Shown piece after piece: positions 28,088 through 38,261 of a stretch of DNA of 64,000 nucleotides; position 1 is the stretch's first letter; each line of letters opens with the position of its first letter. The DNA comes from Sphaeramia orbicularis (taxonomy: Eukaryota > Chordata > Actinopteri > Kurtiformes > Apogonidae): positions 1,503,152-1,567,151 of the forward strand of contig NC_043978.1 of NCBI RefSeq assembly GCF_902148855.1. The letters run 5' to 3'. A model generated the notes under the pieces. The model was not told where the DNA came from and ran no database searches. It saw only the letters and a list, made by a program, of their open reading frames with translations. A program made the translations under genes and the position numbers.

Positions 28088-28345
28088 CAGTGCCACATAA
28101 GTCTTGTTTCCACTATCAGTACGGTACAGTACAGTACGGATTGGTATGGTAATGGTTCGGATCGGTAACAGGTAGCTTTGCAGTTACACTGTATAAGGGG
28201 ACCCTTACAGTAGTAGGCGGAGTGTGGACTACTGAAGAGGTACAGGCACTGCGCCATCGAGCTCCTGTTGCACGATGATACAGAGCAGTGCCTGTACCTC
28301 TTCAGTAGTCCACACTCCGTTGTTAGCAAGTTCCGACATTTTGCT
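28088..28345. mobile_element. foldback element with a perfect 35-bp inverted repeat
   Basis: 28218-28252 and 28285-28319 are perfect reverse complements (arm start CGGAGTGTGGACTACTGAAG) around a 32-base centre. Upstream lies TTTCCACTATCAGTACGGTA-type sequence typical of fish MITEs. It sits in the last intron of the unknown gene. Confidence 0.7.
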
Positions 28346-28776
28346 CTTGAGAAAATACAAACAGAAGATTGGTTGACAGGTGGCCAGTCTTTGTTAGCGA
28401 ATGTAGAATAAGATATTCATCAATACAGTGCCAGGAAGAAATGATAAAGTAATTGATTTCATTTCAGAAATTTCATTTACAAATATTTACAGCTGTAACT
28501 CTGTTCAGCCCATCATCATGTGATTGAATTGTTTTGATTTGTTGGTGAGCTGATTGGATCATTTTCATTTTACCTGGTGTGAAAATATGCTTTTATGTAC
28601 GATTTTTAAGTGTTATCTCAGATTTGTCTTAATACTGACATAAATACAGTGCATTACAAGCAACGACTATGACAAATTCCAGATTTTCTTGTCCAAACAG
28701 TTGGAAGCAATTTGGGAAATAGGACCTTCTCCTTTGGCTGTACTGTCTGATATGCACAATGTTCTTGCTATTACAG

Positions 28777-29133
28777 GATGCTGATGAAGACAGTGTGTCG
28801 CAGGACCTTGCTGTTCAAAACCTGAAGATCTACAACATCAAGGCTAACACGTCAGAAGACCCAGACAACATCGGTATCGTGGTGGAGGGCATGAAAGTTC
28901 TAACTGCTCTGGGTAACTTTCCAAGGGCTTGCTCCCTGCTCATTGGGTTGGTGTATGCTGTGAATCTTGCCTATCCAAAGGAGCTCAGGTACACGTTTGA
29001 AGTGTTTCAGAAACTTCTCCTTGGGCCTGATAGTTCAAAGCTCTCCCCCAAAGTGAACAGCCTCAGGAATAAGCTACTGGCTCAAGAAAAGGGACCCTTG
29101 CTAATCAAAAGGGAATTGACAAGTCACTGTTAA
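28777..29133 (+). CDS. terminal coding exon of the unknown gene
   Basis: Acceptor TTGCTATTACAG. The sense starts DADEDSVSQDLAVQNLKIYN, passes NIGIVVEGMKVLTALGNF and YTFEVFQKLLLG, and ends with a stop at 29131-29133. It is 118 codons plus the stop. This is the best-conserved-looking part and fixes the reading frame of the whole gene (232 residues; no signal peptide or membrane segment seen, so probably intracellular). All coding exons are in phase 0 and multiples of three, so any of them could be skipped without a frame change. The function is unknown. Confidence 0.82.
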   Translation, partial: DADEDSVSQDLAVQNLKIYNIKANTSEDPDNIGIVVEGMKVLTALGNFPRACSLLIGLVYAVNLAYPKELRYTFEVFQKLLLGPDSSKLSPKVNSLRNKLLAQEKGPLLIKRELTSHC

Positions 29134-29194
29134 AACCAACACACAAGACTTCGTGAAATGCTTGAGTTTCAGTGAAGTTAGTTAACATTAGTAT

Positions 29195-30133
29195 GACGGC
29201 GTATTAAGGCCACATAAGAAAAAAAAGCTTGTCACTACAAGAATAAAGTCGTTATTTAACAAGAATAAAGTCGTAGTTTTAAAAAACTCATTATTTAACG
29301 AGAGTACAGTCATTATTTAACGAGAATAAAGTCATTAATTAACAAGAAAAAACTCATTTAACGAGAATAAAGTCGTTATTTAATGAGAATGAAGTTGTTA
29401 AATTATGAGAATAAAGTCGTCGTTTTAAAAAGCTCATTATTTAACGAGAATAAACTTATTTAACAAGAATGAAGTCATTGATTGACGAGAATAAAGTAAT
29501 TATTTAACAAGAATAAAGTCGTACTTTTATGAGATTAAACTCGTAATATTTTGAAAATTCGACAGTTTCCGGTTTTACAGCGAAGGCAACAAGCGAAGCA
29601 GCAACTTTCCGTTCTGCTGGACTCAAACACAGTAGAATCCCCACAGTTTCTTCAGAAGCAACAAACCCTCTGTGTTTAGTTCTCTGGTGTTTCCACTGAT
29701 AGTCCTACAGATGAACACTTAATTAGTTTGTCCTCCACAAAAGAGGAAATTTGCTACAAATCTGTTCGGTTCTGACAACAAACCCAAATGTGTGCAAACT
29801 GTCTTCAAAGTCCTTAGACTAATGTGTTTATGGGGAGGACAGACCCAGTATTTAACCTTTGTGCCTAACCCCCATGAAAGTATAACTTCACAAAATGCTC
29901 CAAGTTGTACATCGATGAGTAGGTACAACTTCTCATTATATAATGACTTTATTCTCGTTAAATAACAGCTTTATTCTTGTTAATTAACTTTATTCTCGTT
30001 AATTAACAACTTTATTCTCGTTAATTAACAACTTTATTCTTGTTAAATAACGACTTTATTCTCGTTAAATAACGACTTTATTCTCGTAGTTACAAGTGAG
30101 GTTTTTTTTCTTATGTGGCCCTAATACGCCGTT
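29195..30133. mobile_element. MITE with internal AATAAAGTCGTTATTTAA tandem repeats
   Basis: The terminal inverted repeats start ACGGCGTATTAGGGCCACAT (left copy with one change) and run into AAGAAAAAAA. The flanks share ACATTAG as a likely target duplication. Both halves carry tandem copies of a unit of about 22 bp, GAGAATAAAGTCGTTATTT, in opposite orientations. It begins about 60 bases after the stop codon of the upstream gene, so it lies in its 3' UTR region. Confidence 0.75.
29242..29247 (+). terminator. possible poly(A) signal supplied by the MITE
   Basis: First AATAAA after the stop at 29133, and the first of many in the left half of the MITE. An alternative host signal, AATAAA, lies at 30342-30347. 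Confidence 0.3.
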
Positions 30134-30400
30134 GTACATTAGGGCAATTTCAGTCAAGTTTGGATTTCTGCATGTGTATTTTTTCTTGCAGTACATTACA
30201 AGTGCAATGTAAATGTTGAATTTTTCTGTTATTACACTACAATGTTGTTAAATGCTTCCACGCTATTGGATGGCACCACTGATTCAAGAACCATTTTGCA
30301 CTTGTTGAATGCTGGATAAACATGTTTTAAAAACCTGCACAAATAAATGTTTATCTGCTGCTGTTTCATGCATTGTGATCTGTTGATGTAACTTGATGCC

Positions 30401-31063
30401 ACAGTTTACTTAAGTTTGTTCAGGATATTGAGTAAATTAGACACAGAAAAATTATGGCAACAAAGTGACATTCAATATTATTGAATAGATTTAAAGTCCT
30501 GTGATACAAATTAAAACTTAAAATTAAACAATTATTTTAGGTACAGATAAATAAGAACAACAGTGTAAATGTGTTGAATTAAGCAACAGTGTGCTAGAAT
30601 ATGAGTTGATGTAATTCATTTTATTTACTTAATCCAAATCATTTTTATGCAGATATTTAGTAAATGTAAATCAATTTTACCCGTATAATTAATAAATATA
30701 AGTCAGTTTCACCTAGATTATCAGTAAATATGAATCAGTTTCCCCCAGATATTTAGTAAATCGAAATAATTTTTGCTCAGATACTTAGTAAATATAAATC
30801 AGCTTTCCTTGTGAAATTGACTAGGATTTACTAAGTATTTTTTGGCGATATAACTCATCATTTTGCGTGCTATTACTAAATCCAACACATTTCAACTGTT
30901 GCTATGATTAACATGTACTTAATATTTTTTGTTTAAGTTAAGTTAATGAATTCAATACTTTCTAATCAAAATTGTAGAACTTAAAATCTATTCAATTATA
31001 TTATGTGTCACTTTGTTGCCACAATTTTTTTAAGTAACCATTGGTCATATTTTTTTCAGTGCA
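30401..31063. mobile_element. AT-rich MITE with diverged inverted ends
   Basis: GGCAACAAAGTGACA occurs near both ends in opposite orientation (about 30453 and 31010), within roughly 100-bp imperfect arms. The outer ends are CACAG and CACTG. The centre has repeated TTAGTAAATNNAAATCA motifs. Confidence 0.55.
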
Positions 31064-31557
31064 TACATGTAGCAAAAAATAATACACACACAATGAGGAG
31101 GGAGGCTAAGCAAGGAGTGTGAACAAACAACCTTGTGTGTTTTTAATGCACAGCACAGACACTTTCATACAGACATTTCCCAACATAGGCTGGGAGTTTA
31201 TTTTCGCCACTGAAAAAGCAAAATAAATAAATAAATAAATGTAATTTAAAAGGAAATAAATTAATAGGCTAAATAAATAAAGCTGCAGTAGTGCTGTGAT
31301 GGTGAGGTGAAGCAGCGTGGGCAATAGCATCAAATGCTGATAAATTGTACTTTGAATCACATTTGGTTATTTTCATTTATTACTTTTTTTTTATTAACCC
31401 CCCTGTTTTCCTTTTTTCCCTCTTTTTTTCTCTTTTCTTTTTCTTTTCTTCTCTCTCTCTCTCTCTCTCTCTCTCCTTTTCCTTTCTCCTCATCTCACTC
31501 AGCTTCAACTACTTAATGATTGTATTTTGTCATATCCCTGACTTTTATTTTCTTTTA
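31064..31557. other. non-coding, low complexity
   Basis: AT-rich DNA with a short (AAAT)n run and a long C/T-rich tract (31380-31500) that includes a (TC)n run at about 31450-31475. No gene seen. Confidence 0.6.
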
Positions 31558-31760
31558 TTACCTCCGCTAAGGAGGTTATGTTTTTGCCAGGGTTTGTTTG
31601 TCTGTCCGTTAGTGTGCAACATAACTCAAAAAGTTATGGACAAATTTTGATGAAATTTTCAGGGTTTGTTGGAAATGGGATAAGGAAGAAATGATTAAAT
31701 TTTGGTGGTGATCGGGGGTGGGGGGGCCCACGGGGGGGGGTGCAGACCTCCGCCAAGGCT
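31558..31760. mobile_element. MITE with CCTCCGCCAAGG ends, copy 2
   Basis: Second copy of the element at 27012. The left end is TTACCTCCGCTAAGGAGGTT and the right end GCAGACCTCCGCCAAGG, with the same central AACTCAAAAAGTTATGGAC. Confidence 0.7.
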
Positions 31761-32525
31761 GATCAGTAGCCCACTAAGTGCACTTAAATTCACAAGCCAA
31801 ACTTTGGAAGTGTCAAGTAAAAGTTTTAACTCACAAACAAAGAGGAGTGATTTATTAACAGAATGATCTGTTATTTTCTTGCCTCTTACTTTCTTCTGCT
31901 CTCAAATCTCTTTTTTCATTTCAAATCTATTCTTTTTCATTGATGAATAAAGACACAAATGTGTGTCCATGTTCAGCTGTGTGTCCGTCCGTCATTCCAC
32001 CTACCTTGAATGGACATGCAAAGGAAAAGCAGGACATATGGGGTGTGCTCCATGTCCAGTCAGACCGTCTTCTCTTCTCTGAGCCGCTCCAGTTGATTGA
32101 CAGCTCATTTGAACCCACTCTATACTTTTAAAGGTGGCAGAAGCAGGAAGTGGGTGGTGTGTGGTTACCATAGAGACAGAAGACCATATCCTGTTTCCTG
32201 GTCCACATCACTGCCTGTCTCTGAATACTGAAATGAACATGGTTGAAAGACACTAGAAAAAAAGAAATTAAATTACAAAATAATTCATTCATGTCTGATG
32301 TTTCCAGTGTGTTCAGTAAACGTCCAATAAAGAGACAATAATGCATCACAGTGTCCAAATAAAGACACATTAAATACAGCACCAACACTAAACACCATTT
32401 GTGATTTTCACATCCTGGAACATGTGCTGAGGTAAATGTCCATTATGTCATCTGTCAGTTCACACTTTCATCATATCTTTTCCTTTCTCATCCATTTTAC
32501 AGGGAGGTGTGACACACAGGTTTTC
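31761..32525. other. no recognisable feature
   Basis: Unique-looking non-coding DNA. Short overlapping frames on both strands lack domain hits or splice support. Confidence 0.5.
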
Positions 32526-33592
32526 AGGGTGGGTTCACACCTGCTTTGTTTGGTTCATTTCAAACAGACCAGAGTTCGTTTGCTCCCTTGGTTCAGACCT
32601 TTTGGGCTGCTGTGAATAAAAACCACCAAACTCTATTCCGGACCAAACAAGTGAACCCAGACCCAGCTGAGGAGGTGGTCTGGGCGCAGTTCCACATGAA
32701 CCCTGGTGTGGTTTGTTTGAGGTGTGAAAGCAGACCGGACCTGATCCGACACAGCAGTTTTTTTTTACTCTTGTGTAAATGGTGCATTATTAGTTCATAT
32801 TCACACCGTAGAAAGGCAGAGGTCAAAGGTCAAAGCCAGTATCATTTTTTTTGTTTATGTTCCCAGTAACTGAGCTTCAGTGTGGGTATGGGTTGGATTC
32901 AGTGCTTATGCAAAACAGTAACATGTGGACATTTCATTTTCAGAACTGCAGTTACATTTGTCTGTTGTGCTTGAAAAGAAAAATAATAAACGACTTCATC
33001 AGCCCCAGCAAACTGTACCTGCGTTAAGGAATTCTGTCCCTGGCTAAACTGAACAGTGATATAGGATAGATACACACAGGTCAGCAGTACGGAGCACTAA
33101 TGCTTTTGGAGAACAGTGTGTGATATACTAGCAATACTAGCAGAAGTCACACTACAGACCTGTTACGTCTACGTGAATAAGAACAACAGTCACAACATGA
33201 TGTGTTCACATGAGTGCTGTCCTCCGTAGACATCTGTCTGTGTCTTCATCGTTGACAAATGAATTCTACAATATTGTAAACCTGACGTTGCATCAAACAC
33301 TCTTGCTGCTCAAACATTTGTGCAAACGTCTGCATCTATAAAAACCATATCGCTATGACGAAAACAAAAACAGCAAAATGTCCATGATTCTGTCCTTTCA
33401 CTTTGGACTGAGTGCTTTAATCAACACTGCTCATTTCTGTCCGATGGCCGAATGACCTCAACACACATGGTTTGGTTTACAGATTTTGGTCCACTTACAA
33501 AAATGTACAATGTGAAAGTGAACTGCACCACAAAAAAAAAAGAAAAAAACACATTTGGACTATCAGACCTTCCTGGTGTGAAAACACCCTCA
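32526..33592. mobile_element. probable non-autonomous DNA transposon
   Basis: The left end AGGGTGGGTTCACACCTG and the inverted right end GAGGGTGTTTTCACACCAG are similar. The inside begins with TTTGGTTCATTTCAAACAGA-type sequence common in fish MITEs. No transposase frame. Confidence 0.5.
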
Positions 33593-33825
33593 GAATCTAC
33601 TCAGAATATTCAGTAGAAATTCAGTCTGCGCTGAAGTCTGTGGTATGAAGTATACGACAAAATATATTCTATTGGTTTGTCAAAAATGTTCTGAAACAGA
33701 AACACAATAATGTCTCCTTGGTGGTTCTTCTGGGTTCAGCTGGACTGGTTTAGCTCTGGAGAAAAGGTTTCATCTGTCGTCCAACAGACTTCTGCAGTTC
33801 TAATAACTGGTGGAGGAACTGGACT

Positions 33826-33948
33826 GATAAACCTGCAGGGGGTGTGGTCTAATAAACCTGCAGGGGGAGTGGTCTAATAAACCTGCAGGGGGTGTGGTCT
33901 AATAAACCTGCAGGGGGAGTGGTCTAATAAACCTGTAGGGGGATTTTG
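33826..33948. repeat. 25-bp minisatellite, about 5 copies
   Basis: Unit TAATAAACCTGCAGGGGG plus GTGTGGTC or AGTGGTC. The two unit types alternate. Confidence 0.9.
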
Positions 33949-34039
33949 ACTAACGAGGAAATAAAGGATCAAATCAAAAAAACCAAAGACACCATCACAG
34001 TTACAAAAACAACCAGAGACAGCGGTAAAGGACTACAGA

Positions 34040-34295
34040 CCACCTGAATGAGTTAGTAGAGCACAAACACACCTGACTGTTCCACTGAAACCATCACAAT
34101 TATATCCCAAAGAGTTAATGAACATCTGTGAAAACGGAGTTGTGAAATTATAAGTGAAACTGACTGTAGATGTGAGTGAAACTGTGGAAATGTAACTGCA
34201 ACAAATTGAATAAATCTGATAAATACATGAACTCACTGACTTCAGTGAATTTACCTTTGGGATAAATAAAGTTATCTTATCTTGTCTTATGATTC
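34040..34295 (+). mobile_element. 3' tail of a LINE
   Basis: Ends GGGATAAATAAAGTTATCTT with an ATCTT-type short repeat, the typical 3' end of fish CR1/L2/Rex1-type LINEs. No coding part is left. Confidence 0.5.
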
Positions 34296-34318
34296 ATGAC
34301 TTTCTGATGTTGTCAATT

Positions 34319-34853
34319 AACCCATAAAGACCCAAACATCCATCACCAACCAAAACCATCTACTGATCTAAACTGTTTAATTCCTGTTGATCCACTCGTC
34401 CTGTCAATCCATGTCAATAATTGGTGTCAAATACAGTTCTTCATCTTTTCATGGTCATCAGATATGACCATATTTGGACATTCAGAGGCTCCGTAATTAC
34501 ACCGTCATCTTCTACAACATTGATTCTCCAGTCAAACCCATGGAGTTGGATCAATGCCAGTGGATGGACACACTGTGTTTATGTTCAGTTAATGACAGAT
34601 TGGACTGAAAAACACTGTTTATTCAGTTTGATCTGTTTCTGACAGAAGAACCATCAACTGTAATCTGAGCTTTAATGAACATCTACATGATCAGTGAATT
34701 AAATATAGGAAAGTATCTGATTTATACCGATAAAATACAAACTACAGAAGATAATATTATAATAAATGGAGATAAATCACTTCAGAAAGGTCAGATATGC
34801 AGAACATTCATTTGTGAACTGACACTAGTGTAGTGCTGGGCCTTTATGGGTCC
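34319..34853. mobile_element. element with ACCCATAAAGACCCA ends
   Basis: Inverted ends ACCCATAAAGACCCA and ACCCATAAAGGCCCA about 535 bp apart, with no coding sequence. Most of it (34430-34853) is repeated in inverted orientation at 50238-50600. Its terminal motif matches the minisatellite unit at 1-320. Confidence 0.6.
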
Positions 34854-35116
34854 ATGAACACTGTTCAGTGTTTGGTTTCATATTCTTCATCTGATCATTT
34901 CAGATGGTCCATGCTGACTGTCTCATCAGTGTTGTGTCTCAGTGGTCTGGTTCTGGTTCTGGTTCGGTCCATGACTCCTGAGTCTATCAGACCTCTGGAA
35001 TCTGTCAGCGCCGATCACAAGGTGAACCACAACCTCTGTTCAGAACCAGAACCAGAACCAGAACCACTGTTTACATCAGATCTGTGTCCACAATAGAACT
35101 GGAGTTATGAGGTTTT

Positions 35117-35473
35117 ATGTTGACAGGTGAACTGTCTGGTGTTTTTCTGGGGGACAGGGGGTCTATCTGGGGGCCAGAGGGTCTACCAGGGGAACAGGGG
35201 GTCTACCTGGGACACAGGGGGTCTACCTGGGGACAGGGGGTCTACCTGGGACACAGGGGGTCTACCTACCATCCTTTTCTCCTGACACCATACACAGACC
35301 CCCAGGAACCACAGCAGGCCTACAGTCATGCCCATGCCAGGACAAGGACCAGGATCCAAATGACCTATGACCTCCTGAAGACACGCTTTCACTGTCTGCA
35401 CCACTTAAGGGTCAGCCCTTTGAGGTCATGTGACATGACTGTGGCCTGGACTGTCCTCCACAATGTGGTCTGA
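35117..35473 (+). pseudogene. PIF/Harbinger transposase C-terminus (HARBI1-like), copy 1
   Basis: The C-terminal part of the open frame reads FLLTPYTDPQEP, then YSHAHARTRTRIQMTYDLL, RFHCLHHLRVSP and AWTVLHNVV. This matches the end of the DDE nuclease domain of Harbinger transposases (HARBI1 family), including the LLTP, TR..I..T(F/Y)..LK.RF and VLHN motifs. The third catalytic acid, normally E in IE.TF, is Q here. The first half of the frame is only a GGTCTACCTGGG minisatellite (about 35150-35265). The rest of the transposase is absent, so this is a remnant. Confidence 0.75.
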
Positions 35474-35521
35474 GGAAGGAGAGATCATTTTAAATAGATT
35501 TTTGCCTGTTTTGATGTTTGT

Positions 35522-35582
35522 GTTACATACTGTGTGTATACTGTGTGTATACTGTGTGTATACTGTGTGTATATTGTGTTGC
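35522..35582. repeat. (TGTGTATAC)n short minisatellite
   Basis: About five copies of an 11-bp unit, TGTGTATACTG. The inverted duplicate of this region at 49222-49460 has expanded into a longer array. Confidence 0.85.
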
Positions 35583-35857
35583 AGGAAGGTGGTGGTACAG
35601 ACAGCTCTTTTTTTTCCCTTTTATTTTTTGGTATGGACAGCGCTTCTTTTTTTCTTTTTTTTTTTTGGAGGGGGGTCCGACATCCCTTTACTCTGTTAGA
35701 CCCGGTTTCCTGAACCAGATGTGGAAACAGTTGTGCCGCTAACATGATGTGCTGTAAAAGCTCCAGTTTGACAAATGTCTGGAACTAAACTGGAAACCAG
35801 TGCATTATGTGGAGTAGATCTGTAATCAGTGTGGTGTTGTTTTATTTGGCTCAGGTT

Positions 35858-36386
35858 GAAGGATGAGTTGAGTCTCAATCAGAGGGTGGGAGTATCCAAG
35901 TAAAAAGACTGTTTGAATGTTTTGAACCGAGCAGACGGAGCTCACAGTTCCACCGAGAAAACCATGAAACTGAAGCTGTGCATCTGCTTCTGTAGCACAT
36001 GTTGTTATTGGAATGAAGTTTATAGTTTATATTTGTATATATATATATGTACTGTATATATGTATACATACTGTATATAACTAAGTATACGTACATGTTC
36101 AGTGACTGAAAGGAAACACTGTCCCTGTTTTGAGTGGGACGGCACTTGTTGCTGATTGGACAGTAGTAAGTCACATGACCAGAAATGTCAGGAAGTGTCT
36201 TTGGCTACAAGTGGTTTTATTAATTATCTGTAAGAAACGCACACTTTTCTCATACTTTTGTGTCAGTTTTTGACTTTATTGTGAGTGATCCATCAGTATG
36301 TGTCTGTTGGTTTGTTCCACTCTGTTGACCTGTGACTGAGAATTACACTGAGGACAATGAGGCTCTCTGATCCACCTACTTTTTGT
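35858..36386 (+). pseudogene. decayed spacer of an snRNA repeat unit
   Basis: Aligns in order, with many substitutions and a TATATA insertion, to the U1-to-U2 spacer of the array at 52 kb. Shared landmarks are GGATGAGTT, GACGGAGCTCA, GTTCCACCGAGAA, GTGACTGAAAGGAAA, AAGTCACATGAC and GTGTCTTTGG. It shows that the U2 orphon at 36387 is a genomic repeat-unit fragment, not a retrocopied RNA. Confidence 0.8.
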
Positions 36387-36574
36387 ATCGCTTCTCTGCC
36401 TTTTGCCTAAGATCAAGTATAGTGTCGGTTTTTATCAGGTTAATAACTGATATGTTCACTATCTGGGGATCATATGTTAAACTGATTTTTGGAACAGGGA
36501 GACGGAATAGGGGCTTACTCCATCCACTTGATGCATTTACCTGGTATTGCAGTACTTCCAGTATCAGTGTACTC
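36387..36574 (+). pseudogene. U2 snRNA orphon (decayed)
   Basis: Starts ATCGCTTCTCTGCCTTTTGC and keeps AAGATCAAGTATAGTGTC, then AACTGATTTTTGGAACAGGG and the 3' part with TACCTGGTATTGCAG. The branch-point pairing region is mutated (GTATAGTGTCGGTTTT where a U2 has GTGTAGTATCTGTTCT), so it is unlikely to work. Its Sm site is the canonical ATTTTTGG, in contrast to the array copies, which have CTTTTTGG. Confidence 0.88.
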
Positions 36575-36679
36575 CCCTGAGTATGTGTTTGACAAGAGTA
36601 TATACATATTACTACAATGGTAGGGTCAGGATAAGGAAATATGAACATCTGTGAGGAAAACCCAAGTTTATCATAGAAC

Positions 36680-37315
36680 CTCCCTACAGTAGAACCTTCC
36701 TCCCAGTAGAACCTCCCTACAGTAGAACCTTCCTCCCAGTAGAACCTTCCTACAGTAGAACCTTCCTTCTTACAGTAGAACCTTCGTCCCAGTAGAACCT
36801 TCCTTCCTACAGTAGAACCTCCCTCCCAGTAGAACCTTCCTTCAGTAGAACCTTCCTTCCTACAGTAGAACCTTTGTCCCAGTAGAACCTTCCGTCAGTA
36901 GAACCTTCCTTCCTACAGAAGAACCTTCCATCAGAAGAACCTTCCTTCCTACAGTAGAACCTCCCTCCCAGTAGAACCTTCCTTCAGTAGAACCTTCCTT
37001 CCTACAGTAGAACCTTTGTCCCAGTAGAACCTTCCGTCAGTAGAACCTTCCTTCCTACAGAAGAACCTTCCATCAGAAGAACCTTCCTTCCTACAGTAGA
37101 ACCTCCCTCCCAGTAGAACCTTCCTTCAGTAGAACCTTCCTTCCTACAGTAGAACCTTTGTCCCAGTAGAACCTTCCGTCAGTAGAGCCTTCCTTCCTAC
37201 AGTAGAACCTTCATCCCAGTAGAACCTTCCATCAGAAGAACCTTCCTTCCTACAGTAGAACCTTCGTCCCAGTAGAACCTTTCTACAGTAGAATCTTCCT
37301 TCCTACAGTAGAACC
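36680..37315. repeat. CAGTAGAACCTTCC minisatellite with 142-bp higher-order period
   Basis: Built of 14-20-bp subunits (CAGTAGAACCTTCCTTCCTA and relatives). The CCCTCCCAG variant recurs at 36821, 36963 and 37105, giving a 142-bp higher-order period. Confidence 0.9.
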
Positions 37316-37499
37316 TTGTTATGGTTGTTGTGTTCATGGTTCTACATGTTCTCCAGATGTGTCTGTGATCATTTTCCGTGTTTCCGTCCTGTTCACCACA
37401 TCATCCACTGAACCTGAACTAAGGTTCTGACAGTTTCATTCATGTCCACATATAGAATATTATGGGATGTTCAGTCACTGCTCTGAGACCAGGAGGGAT

Positions 37500-38096
37500 G
37501 AAATGCTTGTTTTCTTTTTTTTTTTATTTATTTTTTTGTTATTGAAAATATTTGGGTATACAAGACATATAAATTTTGAACAAACATCAAACGTCAAAAA
37601 GAAAAAGCATTTGAACAAAAAACATATTTAACAAAAAATAAATAAATATATCAGAGTTCAGTCTATTTTAGAGAACTGTTTATACATTTCCAGGGTGCTA
37701 GTGCTTTTTTTGTTAAAGATACATTCTAATGATTTAATATATTTTCAAATTCCATCAGAAAGATTTTAAAATGTGGGTGTGTTCTGGTATATTTATTTTG
37801 TGTATATGAAATTTACCAAATAAAATGATCAAATTTACAACAAATTCTAAATCACGAATGTCATGTTCAAAATATGTAATCACATTTTGAGATGTTATAG
37901 TTATTTTTTCATTAGTTTTAGACATGATACATTTTTCAATTTTAGACCAGAAGTTAGAAGAGTGTTCACATAGAAAGAATAAGTGTGGAGTAGTTTCACG
38001 ACAAGAATGACAAAAGTTACACATTTCTTCCACGTCAGAAAATTGAGACAAAATAGCGTTGAAGGGAAATAGGGGATGTAAAATCTGGAGATGTAT
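37500..38096 (-). mobile_element. L1-clade LINE, 3' fragment
   Basis: The minus-strand frame (38051-37755) has the C-terminal zinc knuckle of L1-type ORF2: CNFCHSCRETTPHLFFLCEH, that is C-x2-C..H..C followed by an FW. The T-rich end at 37505-37540 is the reverse of an A-rich 3' tail. It is 5'-truncated. Confidence 0.7.
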
Positions 38097-38261
38097 AATT
38101 CTAATTTTGTTTGTAATAATAATAATAATTAGAAATACTGATCGAATAATGATCGGAAATACTTGGTTTATTATTTGGTTGGTCCACAGACAAGCTCATC
38201 AACCAATCAGAGAACAGACCCTGGAGGAAACACACACACTCCTGTGGTTGAAGGAACTGTA

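Noticed and set aside
23397-31063. The whole 23.4-31.1 kb gene region as one large transposon with CACTG..CAGTG ends
   Set aside because: The right CAGTG end pairs better with its own MITE (30401-31063) and no target duplication flanks the larger interval.
34833-35096. A small hydrophobic protein (VSSVLCLSGLVLVLV), also present inverted at 50055-50243
   Set aside because: The similarity is DNA-level duplication of a transposon remnant; no splice sites or start context distinguish it from chance.
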